64,000 nucleotides of DNA from Ilyomonas sp963790435. GTDB taxonomy: Bacteria; Bacteroidota; Bacteroidia; Chitinophagales; Chitinophagaceae. A model generated the notes under the pieces. The model was not told where the DNA came from. It saw nothing but the letters and a program-made list of their open reading frames with translations, and did no database searches. Location of the stretch: assembly GCA_963790435.1 (NCBI GenBank), contig CAWBOI010000001.1, positions 1,488,001-1,552,000 on the forward strand, read 5' to 3'. A program made the translations under genes and the position numbers. This document shows, piece by piece, positions 8,885-17,616 of the stretch (positions are counted from its first letter, which is position 1; each line of letters starts with the position of its first letter).

Positions 8885-9331
8885 ATGAAACCATTCCTTC
8901 TTTTCTTTTTATCATTGATTGTTTGTAACGTTTTGAAAGCACAAACAACAAACGATACCACCGCCATCAAACAATTGCTCGAACGCGAATCTGCCACGTG
9001 GCGAAGCGGCGATATAAAAGCACATGCGGCTTGCTGGCAGGTTCAGCCGTATGGTGTGATTATGGTGTCAACCACCGATGGAAAATCGTTTGTATCCTCA
9101 CCGGCAATGATGATGAACCCGCCTGCTAACATGATGGGCAAAGGTGGCAGCGCAAGCAACAGCAATTATAAGTTCAGTGTGCACAGCAATGATGCATGGG
9201 TGAGCCACGATGAAATATCAACGGCTTCAGACGGTACGAAATCGTATTCACATGAACTAAAAATATTGGAAAAAACAAATGGAGAATGGAAGATCGTAGC
9301 CATGTCCATTCACATGTATAAGCCGGAATAA
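8885..9331 (+). CDS. Secreted NTF2-like (SnoaL/DUF4440-type) protein
   Basis: 148 residues. The Met at 8885 begins a clear signal peptide (MKPFLLFFLSLIVC, cleavage after LKAQ). The mature part starts with a helix containing IKQLLERESATWRSGD and ends with the strand pattern WKIVAMSIHMYKP, typical of the cone-shaped NTF2 fold. Such proteins bind small ligands or act as lyases or isomerases; no catalytic residues can be assigned here. The frame is open upstream to 8837 but lacks signal character there. Its stop is two bases from the stop of the convergent amidase gene. Confidence 0.8.
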   Translation: MKPFLLFFLSLIVCNVLKAQTTNDTTAIKQLLERESATWRSGDIKAHAACWQVQPYGVIMVSTTDGKSFVSSPAMMMNPPANMMGKGGSASNSNYKFSVHSNDAWVSHDEISTASDGTKSYSHELKILEKTNGEWKIVAMSIHMYKPE

Positions 9332-9333
9332 AA

Positions 9334-10290
9334 CTATTGTTCACCCGCATTCAGCCACACCACTTTTTGATCGGGTTGGTGTGCTCGACCAATAATGTCT
9401 TTATACAAATCAGGTCTTCGCGCTTTGATGTAACGATAGCCGCCAGCTTGCGTTAATTTTTCGGGCGAAAACAAAGCGGTTTGTACATCGTTGCCAAGCT
9501 TTCTGCATTCGGCAATCACGTCTCCAAACGGATCAAGAATCATCGAGCAACCATTTTTTAACTGGTCATCATCCATACCGATTGCATTGGCAAACACAGT
9601 GTATATCGCATTGTCGTAAGCACGAGCCGGCAACCATTTCATTAGCCATTCACGTCCTTTCATACCATTAAACTCCAACCGCAACGAAGTAGGATCGGCT
9701 TCCCTATTTTGCCACAATTTAGGATCAACAAAACCAGCACCCGGGCGCGTGGAAGGCGTGCACATGGTAACATGCGGCATGAAAATAATATCAGCTCCCA
9801 GCAATTTTGTGGCTCTTACATTTTCGATGATGTTGTTGTCATAGCAAATTAAAATGCCGCATTTCCAACCCAATAAATCGAACACACAATACTCGTTTCC
9901 AGGCATAATGTTGTGATTGATGAACGGATGCAGCTTGCGGTATTTTGCTTTCAAACCATTTCCATCAACGCACACATACGCTTTAAAAATGGTATCGGTT
10001 TCGTCCTTCTCAAACAAACCCGCCAGCACGGCAAGGTTTGTTTTTGCCGCAATTTTGGTAAGTGTTTTTATGCTTTCTCCATCAGGAATTAGCTCAGCCA
10101 AATCGAGCATTTGTTCTTTGGAGAGATGCCTTGCAAATGTGTAGCCGGTGATGGAACATTCATGAAACGCAACGGCTCCTGCACCGTCTTCTTTTGCTTT
10201 ATAGCAAAGGCTTTCAATGATGTTGAGATTGTGTTGTTTATCGCCGCTTTTATGTTCAAATTGTGCAGTGGCAATTTTGATGTTTTGCAT
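9334..10290 (-). CDS. Carbon-nitrogen hydrolase (nitrilase superfamily amidase)
   Basis: 318 residues, one full nitrilase-fold domain. The catalytic triad is visible: Glu in FHECSITGY (about residue 44), Lys in KYRKLHPF, and Cys in GILICYDNN. A second conserved Glu may lie in the segment after the Cys (READPTSLRLE). Members hydrolyse amides or nitriles through a cysteine thioester. The long insertion PSTRPGAGFVDPKLW is not typical of N-carbamoylputrescine amidase, so the substrate is left open. There is no signal peptide, so it acts in the cytoplasm. It stands alone between oppositely oriented genes. Confidence 0.9.
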   Translation of the reverse strand: MQNIKIATAQFEHKSGDKQHNLNIIESLCYKAKEDGAGAVAFHECSITGYTFARHLSKEQMLDLAELIPDGESIKTLTKIAAKTNLAVLAGLFEKDETDTIFKAYVCVDGNGLKAKYRKLHPFINHNIMPGNEYCVFDLLGWKCGILICYDNNIIENVRATKLLGADIIFMPHVTMCTPSTRPGAGFVDPKLWQNREADPTSLRLEFNGMKGREWLMKWLPARAYDNAIYTVFANAIGMDDDQLKNGCSMILDPFGDVIAECRKLGNDVQTALFSPEKLTQAGGYRYIKARRPDLYKDIIGRAHQPDQKVVWLNAGEQ

Positions 10291-10398
10291 GGATGATTAA
10301 ACTTTAAAACAAGATGGTTGTAAAGATGCAACTTATTTGTTGTTGCCTATAATAACTATAATCTTTGTGTTGCATGATATTGCTCTTAACATCAAACA

Positions 10399-10977
10399 AT
10401 GATAGTCCTCAACAAAGAAAATTCTTTACAAATAATAACCGAAAAAGTTTTAGCTAAAGCAAATAAAAAGGCTCCTTTAATTATTGCGATTGACGGTGGA
10501 AGCGGCGCTGGTAAATCTACATTTGTTCAACCATTGGCAAACAGACTAAACGCGGCGATTATCCCATTGGATGATTTTTATGCTGCAAACATATCAAATA
10601 ACGAGTGGGAGAAGCTTTCGGTTAAAAAGAAATTGGAAGAAGTTTTTCATTGGGAAAAATTATTAACAACGGTAATAAAACCACTTTTGAATAGCGATAA
10701 AGCTTCATGGACAACTTATGACTTTTTAAATATCCAAGAAGATGGAACGTATAAACAACAATTGGGCGTACGAACAATTCTTCCATCTGATGTTATAGTT
10801 ATTGATGGTACTTATTCTGCGAGTCCGGCTATAATTGACTTTATAGATATAACTATACTGATGGACGTATCAGTTCATGAAAGACATAAAAGGCTTAACG
10901 ATAGAGAAAGTTTGGCATTTTTAAAAGAATGGCATAAACGCTGGAATAGTGTGGAAGACTATTATTTTAATAAATAA
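10399..10977 (+). CDS. Uridine kinase-like P-loop protein
   Basis: 192 residues. The Walker A motif IAIDGGSGAGKST lies at about residues 29-41, and DDFY follows as in the phosphoribulokinase/uridine kinase family. The segments VIVIDGTYSASPA and HERHKRLNDRES match the family's later motifs. It would phosphorylate a nucleoside or similar hydroxyl substrate using ATP. The C-terminus ends at VEDYYFNK, where many relatives continue for another 10-20 residues, so slight truncation is possible. It is followed by degraded DNA. Confidence 0.85.
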   Translation: MIVLNKENSLQIITEKVLAKANKKAPLIIAIDGGSGAGKSTFVQPLANRLNAAIIPLDDFYAANISNNEWEKLSVKKKLEEVFHWEKLLTTVIKPLLNSDKASWTTYDFLNIQEDGTYKQQLGVRTILPSDVIVIDGTYSASPAIIDFIDITILMDVSVHERHKRLNDRESLAFLKEWHKRWNSVEDYYFNK

Positions 10978-11049
10978 GACCGAAAAGTATTGCATTATTT
11001 TTGCCATACGACTGTATCTTTAAAATTGATACTTTACAAATGACTAAAC

Positions 11050-11471
11050 ATGAAAGAAAATCTTTATTATGAACACACGATTGATGCTAATGAAATACAT
11101 ATCTCCCGAACGATCTGCATGTATGCACATTTTTATGTGACTCCATCATAACTCTTTGTAGCATTTGGAGTGAAGAATGCAGAAGCAAAATGGAGATATG
11201 AAATAGAAATAGAAAAGGCAGGAGATATGCAAGAACAATGGTTTCAATATATTTCGGACTTGACCAGCCGACCCACTAGCAAATGATTTATATTTAATGG
11301 TGCATCAAGCAGTTATAGCGGATTCATTAGAAGATGAATCAAAAGATTTCTTATGATTATTTCTTGTGTCTTGTAAAAGAAGAGGAAATAAACGGATCAT
11401 TAGCCAAACGCAGTAATAGTAATTATACTAACAAAACAGGTATAATCGTTGATATCACATGTCATTTGTGA
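11050..11471 (+). pseudogene. Possible decayed coding sequence
   Basis: The 588 bases between 10978 and 11565 hold no intact gene. Read rightward, ORF pieces follow each other: 11050-11151 (33 codons), an in-frame continuation of 43 codons after the stop, then an open stretch in a second frame from about 11280, and 11334-11471 (45 codons) in a third. The composition looks coding (for example KWRYEIEIEKAGDMQEQW) but the frame is broken by stops and shifts. I could not assign a family. Non-coding DNA with chance ORFs remains an alternative. Confidence 0.3.
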
Positions 11472-11565
11472 AGTTTAAGTACAGTAAAACATTATTCATA
11501 CAGCACATATTTCTTTTTACGAGCGATGACAAATAAAATTTAAAGTAACCCTTTACTTTATTACC

Positions 11566-12486
11566 TCATTCCACCACTTTCACCCCTTCCCCATTAATCT
11601 TCGTAACATATGTGTGATGGTCTATCTTCAAATTAGTGAATACATCTTTCATAATTTGCTCTACCTGTAAAGCTGTACTGTGCTCTTTGCTCAACATAAA
11701 AATGGAAGGACCGCTTCCTGAAATGCCACCGCCCAATGCACCTTTGTTTTTGCAGCTTTTTTTAATGTCATCAAAGCCGGGAATGAGCATACTGCGCACC
11801 GGCTCAATAATAAAATCTTCTAAAGAACGACCAATCAAATCATAGTCTCCTTTTAAAAAACCTGCTACCAATCCGCCTACATTTCCCCATTGCTTGATAG
11901 CGTTTTTCAGTAGTACATTTTGCTTTAAAATGGCACGCGCATCAGCAGTTCTCACTTCTATCTGCGGATGCACTACCGTAACGTACAACGGCGGCGCCGA
12001 CAGCGGAATGATATCCAAAGGAAAGATAGAGCGGATGAGCGTTACCCCCCCATAAATGCAAGGCGCAATGTTATCGGCATGCTTTACGCCGCTGGCAACT
12101 TTTTCACCCCACATGGCAAACTGTATCAACTCTTCTTTTGTAAACCGATTGTTGAGCAAATGATTGGCTGCCACCACTGCGCCGGCTGCACTGGCAGCGC
12201 TGCTGCCCACACCACTTCCCGGCTTGATGCGCTTGTGAATGAGTACTTCAAAACCAACGTTTTCAACCAACTCATTTATCATTTCTATGAGAGGCGCTCC
12301 CGCCGTGTTTTGTGCCGGATCTTCAGGTAAGGGATACCCATCGGCACTTCTTACAATGACTTTCTTTTCATTCAATAAAGTAACATCCATTACATCGTAA
12401 GGCTCGTGTAAACACAAGCCCAATACATCGAAACCGCACACCAAATTGGCAACAGTTGCCGGCGAAAAAACCTTTACATTTTGCAT
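11566..12486 (-). CDS. thrB: Homoserine kinase
   Basis: 306 residues, the full GHMP kinase length. It phosphorylates homoserine to O-phosphohomoserine, the step before threonine synthase. The N-terminal family motif SPATVANLVCGFDVLG, the ATP-binding glycine/serine loop PGSGVGSSAASAAGA (about residues 88-102) and the C-terminal GGGISGSGPSIFML are all present. It lies 30 bases after thrA in the same direction and is presumably co-transcribed behind the Thr/Ile leader at 15089-15169. Threonine synthase (thrC), usually next, is not here: the downstream DNA is degraded sequence and a gene on the opposite strand. Confidence 0.96.
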   Translation of the reverse strand: MQNVKVFSPATVANLVCGFDVLGLCLHEPYDVMDVTLLNEKKVIVRSADGYPLPEDPAQNTAGAPLIEMINELVENVGFEVLIHKRIKPGSGVGSSAASAAGAVVAANHLLNNRFTKEELIQFAMWGEKVASGVKHADNIAPCIYGGVTLIRSIFPLDIIPLSAPPLYVTVVHPQIEVRTADARAILKQNVLLKNAIKQWGNVGGLVAGFLKGDYDLIGRSLEDFIIEPVRSMLIPGFDDIKKSCKNKGALGGGISGSGPSIFMLSKEHSTALQVEQIMKDVFTNLKIDHHTYVTKINGEGVKVVE

Positions 12487-12516
12487 TTTACATTCATCGT
12501 TTTACATTCCCTAAAA

Positions 12517-14970
12517 CTAACGGGCCACCCTTATAATATCTGCAAATACACCACTTGCTGTAACATCGGCACCAGCGCCCGCACCTTTCACCACCAACGG
12601 TTGTTCGGGATAGCGTTGTGTGTAAAACAAAACTGCATTGTCTTTTCCATACAAATGATAAAAGTCAGAATCGGGAGCAATGTGTTGTAAGCCAACAGAA
12701 GCTTTGCCATCGGCATATTGCGCCACAAATTTCAATTTGCAACCTTTTGCTTTTGCCTCATTATACAAGGCTTTGAAATGGGTTTCATGCTTTTCCATTT
12801 CTTTATAAAAATCATCCACAGTTCCGTTAAAGCAGGAAAGGGGCAAGAAGCCATTGTTGCTAATGGTTTCCATCTCCAAAGGTTCACCCGCTTCACGGGC
12901 AAGAATGAGTATCTTACGCATCACATCAGTTCCGCCCAAATCCAAACGGGGATCGGGTTCGGTATAGCCTTCGTCCTGCGCCATTTTTACAATTTGTGCA
13001 AAGGGTGTTGTGCCATCGTAATTATTAAAAACAAAGTTTAAGGTACCGCTTAACACAGCCTGAATTTTATGTACCACATCGCCGCTTTTACGCAAATCGC
13101 TCAAAGTTCCGATCACCGGCAAACCCGCGCCCACATTGGTTTCGAAGAGATATTGCGTATTAAATTCCTTAGCTGTTTGTTTTAACTTTAAATAGTTTTG
13201 ATAAGCCGAAGAAGCTGCCACTTTATTGCACGCTACTACAGAAATGCTCCTTTCTAACAAGGTATGATATGTGTCAGCCACCTCATGATTGGCGGTAACA
13301 TCAACAAATACAGAATTGCGTAAATTTTTATGTATGACTATGTTTACAAATTCATTTAAACTCATGTTGTCTGAGACTGCTAATTCTGCTTTCCACGATG
13401 ATAAATTAATGGCGTTTCCATTCTCAACAAACAACATCTTTTTACTGTTGGCAATGCCGGTAACACGAACCTGAAGATTAAAATGTTCTTCTAAAAAATG
13501 TTGCTGCTGTTGAATTTGCGAAAGCAATTTTTTACCCACATTACCTGCGCCCACAACAAACACGTTCAGTTGTTTGTACGTGGTGGCTTCAAAGAACGCT
13601 TCGTGCAAAACGTTCACCCCTTTTTTTACGTCATCAGATGATATGACGGCTGAAATATTGCGTTCCGATGAGCCTTGTGCAATGGCACGAATGTTAATGC
13701 CGTTTCTTCCCAGCGCACCAAACATATTGCCGCTGATGCCGGGATGACTTTTCATTTTATCTCCCACCAAAGCGATGATAGATAAGTCCATTTCTATTTT
13801 CAGTTCTTCCACATTTCCGCTTTCAATTTCCCTTCTGAAAGCCGCGTCCACAGCGGTTTTGGCTTTGGTGGCATCGTTAGCATTTACAGCTACGCAAATA
13901 GAATGTTCCGATGAGCTTTGCGTAATTAAAATCACATTGATCCGCTCGCTTGCCAATGCTTCAAACAAATGTTTTGAAAAGCCCGGAATGCCAACCATGC
14001 CGCTGCCTTCGAGGCTTAATAAAGCAATGTTGTTGATACTTGAAATGCCGGTAATGAAGTCGCCTGTAGTTCGCCGTGGCGAAGAGTTTTGAGAGCTGTG
14101 AATGATTGTGCCTTCCTCAGCCGGTGCAAATGTGTTTTTTATTAAGGTTGGAATGTTCTTTTGCATCACCGGTTGAATGGTGGGCGGATAGATAACTTTC
14201 GCACCAAAATGCGATAACTCCATCGCGGCTTCGTAGCTGGTAGTGGCAATGGTTTTGGCGCCGGGCACCCAACGCGGGTCGGCAGTCATCATGCCGGTAA
14301 CATCGGTCCATATTTCCAACGATGTTGCATTGATAGCTGCCGCAAAAATGGCTGCTGTATAATCACTTCCGCCTCTGCCCAATGTGGTTGCGTAACCGTT
14401 ATCATCGGAGGCAATAAAACCAGGCGCGATGTATAAGTTTGGTTTTGCCATAATTTTGGAAATCAACGGATCCGTTTCCAAAAAGTTTACAGCCGCATTA
14501 CCAAAATGGCTGTTTGTTTTTATCACTTTTCTTGAATCAATCCATTCATGAGCCACTTGTAAAGATTGCAGGTACGCTGAGATAATTTTGGATGATAACA
14601 ATTCGCCAAAAGAAAGAATGCGGTCTTTCGTGCGAAGCGAAAGTTCCTGTAAGCGAAACACACCTTCGCAAATATCTTCCAGTTCATTAAAGTGTTGTTT
14701 GACCTCGCTTAAACAATGGCTTTGCGTGGTAACAGGAAGCAGTTCGCGCACTGCATCGAGATGCTTCGTTTCCAATTCTTTTAATAAGCTCAAATACGCG
14801 TCGTCATTGCGTTCTGCGAGGTTGCCTATCTGAATTAATTTATCGGTAACGCCGCTGAATGCTGATACCACTGCAATTTGCGGCTCATTACTTTTGGTTA
14901 TGATGTCCACTACCTTTTTAATGTTGGTTGCATTGGCTACCGATGTGCCGCCAAACTTCACAACTTTCAT
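12517..14970 (-). CDS. thrA: Bifunctional aspartokinase / homoserine dehydrogenase I
   Basis: 817 residues, close to the 820 of E. coli ThrA. The aspartate kinase domain (1-290) opens with KFGGTSVANATNI and carries GRGGSDYTAA. Two ACT domains follow (about 310-460), the usual site of threonine feedback inhibition. The homoserine dehydrogenase domain (465-817) begins with the NAD(P) loop FVVGAGNVGKKLL and contains GTDVMRKILILAREAG. It catalyses the first and third steps from aspartate to threonine and methionine. It is the first structural gene after the leader peptide region. Confidence 0.97.
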   Translation of the reverse strand: MKVVKFGGTSVANATNIKKVVDIITKSNEPQIAVVSAFSGVTDKLIQIGNLAERNDDAYLSLLKELETKHLDAVRELLPVTTQSHCLSEVKQHFNELEDICEGVFRLQELSLRTKDRILSFGELLSSKIISAYLQSLQVAHEWIDSRKVIKTNSHFGNAAVNFLETDPLISKIMAKPNLYIAPGFIASDDNGYATTLGRGGSDYTAAIFAAAINATSLEIWTDVTGMMTADPRWVPGAKTIATTSYEAAMELSHFGAKVIYPPTIQPVMQKNIPTLIKNTFAPAEEGTIIHSSQNSSPRRTTGDFITGISSINNIALLSLEGSGMVGIPGFSKHLFEALASERINVILITQSSSEHSICVAVNANDATKAKTAVDAAFRREIESGNVEELKIEMDLSIIALVGDKMKSHPGISGNMFGALGRNGINIRAIAQGSSERNISAVISSDDVKKGVNVLHEAFFEATTYKQLNVFVVGAGNVGKKLLSQIQQQQHFLEEHFNLQVRVTGIANSKKMLFVENGNAINLSSWKAELAVSDNMSLNEFVNIVIHKNLRNSVFVDVTANHEVADTYHTLLERSISVVACNKVAASSAYQNYLKLKQTAKEFNTQYLFETNVGAGLPVIGTLSDLRKSGDVVHKIQAVLSGTLNFVFNNYDGTTPFAQIVKMAQDEGYTEPDPRLDLGGTDVMRKILILAREAGEPLEMETISNNGFLPLSCFNGTVDDFYKEMEKHETHFKALYNEAKAKGCKLKFVAQYADGKASVGLQHIAPDSDFYHLYGKDNAVLFYTQRYPEQPLVVKGAGAGADVTASGVFADIIRVAR

Positions 14971-15020
14971 AAGCTGTTGATTGTTTTATTTAGAAAGAAG
15001 ATGCAATGATAGATTGTTTT

Positions 15021-15169
15021 CTGTTATCACTTTTTATTGTAATGATAGCAGCGTTTGCCCGTGGATGATATGATAATGTGTACCCCCTTTACAGGGTGGT
15101 AATAATGGTAATGATAGCAGTGGCTGCGGCTATGTTGGTATGAATGATATGTGATGATAATAACTTCAT
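15021..15169 (-). promoter_or_regulatory. Putative thr operon attenuator (leader RNA)
   Basis: In the leader transcript, the 13-base segment CTGCTATCATTAC occurs twice: inside the leader ORF's Ile/Thr codons (complement of 15108-15120) and again downstream (complement of 15039-15051). A single partner, TGATAACAG (complement of 15021-15029), can pair with either copy at 8 of 9 positions, which would allow mutually exclusive hairpins. A further hairpin, ACCCT with GGGGT, spans the leader stop codon (15083-15098). Ribosome stalling at Thr/Ile codons could choose between them. No clear U-run follows, so the mechanism might not be classical termination. Confidence 0.55.
15089..15169 (-). CDS. thrL: Threonine operon leader peptide, 26 aa
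   Basis: The ORF starts with ATG at 15169 and ends with TAA at 15089-15091, 118 bases before thrA. Of 26 residues, 5 are Thr and 7 are Ile; residues 19-25 read IITIITT. This is the hallmark of an attenuation leader that senses charged tRNA-Thr and tRNA-Ile, as in the enterobacterial thr leader. There is no Shine-Dalgarno sequence, as expected in Bacteroidota. A longer frame over the same bases (15027-15209) is His/Tyr-rich and probably arises from the same Thr/Ile codon repeat. Confidence 0.75.
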   Translation of the reverse strand: MKLLSSHIIHTNIAAATAIITIITTL

Positions 15170-15179
15170 GGAAAGGAGG

Positions 15180-15210
15180 CGAAGATAATGGGCAGATGAA
15201 AAACAACAAG
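15180..15210 (-). promoter_or_regulatory. Putative promoter of the thr leader
   Basis: On the minus strand, TTG (15209-15207), a 19-base spacer and TATCTTCG (15187-15180) resemble the Bacteroidota promoter TTTG-N19-TAnnTTTG, with one mismatch in the -7 box. The box ends only 10 bases before the leader ATG, so the mRNA would have a very short 5' end. The match is weak. Confidence 0.35.
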
Positions 15211-15240
15211 CGTTAGTAAAATTATTTGTTGATGTATTTA

Positions 15241-15307
15241 ACCGCTAAAGCACAAAGACGCGAAGCTTTTATTAACAAATTTATTTGCGCCTTCATGCCT
15301 TAGCAGT
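15241..15307. repeat. Imperfect inverted repeat with CACAAAGACGCGAAG word
   Basis: The arm 15241-15262 (ACCGCTAAAGCACAAAGACGCG) is imperfectly complementary to 15287-15307. It lies between the MFS transporter stop and the thr leader. The words resemble the CACAAAGACACAAAG-type arms at 23591-23688 and 34825-34860, so it probably belongs to the same loose family. Confidence 0.5.
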
Positions 15308-15317
15308 AATATCAAAC

Positions 15318-16715
15318 TTATAACTGAACAGGGTTTGCCAACTGCTCAATATCACCCAACATCTTTTCGCTGCTCTCTTTGTAATTTTCATTTACAATCA
15401 CATTCAGCAAGCCCCCAATAATCATTGCAATGCCACCCACGAGCAAGGCATAAATGCTTTGATCGTTGAACACATGTTTTACAAAAAAGCCAAGAATGGC
15501 AGCCGCTAATATTTGAGGTATCACAATAAAAAAATTGAAAACGCCCATGTAAAAACCCATCTTATTAGAAGGCAACGCACCAGCAAGAATGGCATACGGC
15601 ATTGTGAGTGTGGAAGCCCATGCCAAACCCACCAAGGCCATCGAAAACAACAAGGTATGATTGTCTTTAATAAAGAAAATAGATATCAAACCGATTCCAC
15701 CTAAAATCAAACAAATCATGTGCGTAAACCTGCGACTGATTTTAGCTGCAAGCAACGGCAATAAAAATGCAGCCAACGCTGAAATACCGTTATACACCAT
15801 GAACATCACGCCTACCCAATCGCCTGCATCCTGAAAGGCTTTGGAAGTGGTATCGGTTGCGCCATACACATTTTGCGCAACGCCTGCGGTGGTATAAATC
15901 CACATGGAAAAAAAGGCAAGCCAGGTAAAAAACTGCACCACTGCCAACTGTATCATCGTGCGCGGCATTGTAGCGATGCCATTAATAATTTCGGTAAAAA
16001 CAAACCCAATGCCTTTGTCTCTTCGTTTCTCCTCTTCGAATGCCTGCATGTTATCCGGCGGATATTCTTTTGATGTAAAAACCGTCCACAACACAGCCAG
16101 TAGAAATACAAAGCCCCCAATGTAAAATGAATACTTTACCGAAGGCGGCACGATACCTCTTGGCGCCGTGTTGGAAATATGAAATACGTTGGTAAAAACA
16201 TAAGGCAGCAGTGACGCAATTACCGCTCCCAAACCAATGAAAAATGTTTGCATGGCAAAGCCTGTGGTACGTTGTGAGGAAGGCAATTTATCGCCTACAA
16301 AAGCGCGGAACGGTTCCATCGAAATGTTGATGCTCGCATCTAAAATCCAAAGCAGCATGGCGGCCATCCACAACGCGTACGAATTGGGCATGAGCCACAA
16401 TGCAACAGAGGCTAGAATGGAACCGATGAAAAAGAAAGGTCGCCGTCTGCCCCAGAACGGATGCCAGGTTCTGTCGCTCATATAACCAATGATAGGCTGA
16501 ATTACCAAACCTGTAAACGGTGCGGCAATCCATAAGATGGCAATCTTATCCAAATCGGCACCCAGCGTTTGAAAAATACGGCTTACGTTGGCATTTTGTA
16601 AGGCAAAACCAAACTGAATTCCAAAGAAGCCAAAGCTCATGTTGAAGAGTTGCGAAAGAGTCAGGCGAGGTCTTTCGCCTGTTACCAGAGTAGTGTTGGA
16701 AGTGGATGCAGCCAT
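15318..16715 (-). CDS. MFS transporter, SLC45-like sugar transporter family
   Basis: 465 residues with about 12 membrane helices. The N-terminal half carries LSQLFNMSFGFFGIQFGFAL, the helix 2-3 loop GYMSDRTWHPFWGRRRPFF (an RxGRR-type MFS signature) and DASINISMEPFRAFVGD. These match the group of sucrose/maltose-type proton symporters common in Bacteroidota. It would import a disaccharide or related sugar across the inner membrane. GH32 and araA at the window ends suggest sugar use but are too far to prove a link. It is read leftward, with its stop just before the thr leader region. Confidence 0.88.
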   Translation of the reverse strand: MAASTSNTTLVTGERPRLTLSQLFNMSFGFFGIQFGFALQNANVSRIFQTLGADLDKIAILWIAAPFTGLVIQPIIGYMSDRTWHPFWGRRRPFFFIGSILASVALWLMPNSYALWMAAMLLWILDASINISMEPFRAFVGDKLPSSQRTTGFAMQTFFIGLGAVIASLLPYVFTNVFHISNTAPRGIVPPSVKYSFYIGGFVFLLAVLWTVFTSKEYPPDNMQAFEEEKRRDKGIGFVFTEIINGIATMPRTMIQLAVVQFFTWLAFFSMWIYTTAGVAQNVYGATDTTSKAFQDAGDWVGVMFMVYNGISALAAFLLPLLAAKISRRFTHMICLILGGIGLISIFFIKDNHTLLFSMALVGLAWASTLTMPYAILAGALPSNKMGFYMGVFNFFIVIPQILAAAILGFFVKHVFNDQSIYALLVGGIAMIIGGLLNVIVNENYKESSEKMLGDIEQLANPVQL

Positions 16716-17190
16716 AACAATCGTTTACCTAACAAATATGAACAAAAAAGTTGGTAGCGGTTGCTGTTGTTGCGTGATAAGAACGCATTTATTTTTTTTG
16801 CCACGAAGGAATGAAGACACAAAGTAGTTGTCATTGGCGGCGAGCCACTGTTTGTTTTTGCCTATATTTTTTTTCTCCAAAATGATCGCTGCATTGCGGC
16901 ATTGATGCAACCTTTATACAGTGTGCAGCCGCTTTGTTATACTTGGATAATCTATGACGAGTGGAGGAGTGGGAAACTACGCCGAGCAGCGGGGAAGCCG
17001 AACGATAACTTTATTTCAACTTTTATACAGTGATTCATATATACCAAATAGAAAAACGACGGCTCTTTTATATGCAATCGTCTATTAACATTGATAATCA
17101 ACACAATTTTATGGGTTAACTTAAATCTCTGAGACACGGAGCTGGAACCGGAAATCATTACCTTATAGCGTATTAAAACAACCGCATGAA
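16716..17190. other. Gap without a recognisable gene
   Basis: I see no convincing gene in this stretch. It contains one copy of the GCAAAAACAAA word (complement near 16849), a CACGAAGG...AAGACACAAAG fragment (16802-16824) like other repeat arms here, and a purine-rich GC-richer patch at 16955-17010. The leftward promoter of the MFS gene probably lies in the first 100 bases, but no clear box was found. Confidence 0.4.
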
Positions 17191-17218
17191 AAAGCCGCAG
17201 TTTTTCAACGACGGCTTT
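17191..17218 (-). terminator. Hairpin terminator
   Basis: AAAGCCG (17191-17197) pairs with CGGCTTT (17212-17218). Read leftward, the stem is followed by a short T-run. It lies 45 bases after the stop of the secreted protein gene at 17263-17616. Confidence 0.6.
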
Positions 17219-17262
17219 CTCAAACAATAAAAACTTTTACCCTTTACAGCTTCCGCAGAAAT

Positions 17263-17616
17263 TTACTTATGCGGGGTGGTGGTAGGACTTGTAGATGGTG
17301 TTGTTGTAGGACTGGTTGATGGACTTGTTGTTTGACCCGAATTTTGATTCGGGGTTGTGTTTCCACTACCACTGTTGCTTGGATCTGCCCTGCCACTTCC
17401 ATTGTTCATCGGCGTTAAAGAATGGCTGCCACTTTTGTTTGAACCTGACTTCTGCGTGCCTTTGTGCGAGCTCTTCTTCATTGTTTTTTGAGAAGTTCCC
17501 GTTGTGTTTGATCCTGATGTGCCGCTTCCTGATGTGTTGTTTCCCGTGCCCGTTTGCGCATAGTTGGCTGACACCAAAAAGAAAGACACTGCAAATAATA
17601 CCATTACTTTTTTCAT
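17263..17616 (-). CDS. Secreted low-complexity Ser/Thr/Gly-rich protein
   Basis: 117 residues. A clear signal peptide (MKKVMVLFAVSFFLVSANYAQ) is followed by a mature chain made almost only of Gly, Ser, Thr, Asn, Pro and Lys, ending in tandem TSPTTTPS units. Such a chain is disordered and would be periplasmic or outside the cell. No domain is visible, and the function is unknown. A terminator hairpin follows the stop. The DNA repeat of the last 40 codons makes length variation likely. Confidence 0.75.
   Translation of the reverse strand: MKKVMVLFAVSFFLVSANYAQTGTGNNTSGSGTSGSNTTGTSQKTMKKSSHKGTQKSGSNKSGSHSLTPMNNGSGRADPSNSGSGNTTPNQNSGQTTSPSTSPTTTPSTSPTTTPHK

Noticed and set aside
15027..15209. 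A 60-codon minus-strand frame over the thr leader region
   Set aside because: It is His/Tyr-rich only because it reads the Thr/Ile codon repeat in another frame; the 26-codon frame has the regulatory composition and a plain ATG.
16952..17227. 91-codon minus-strand frame before the terminator at 17191
   Set aside because: It runs through the hairpin terminator and has no recognisable features.
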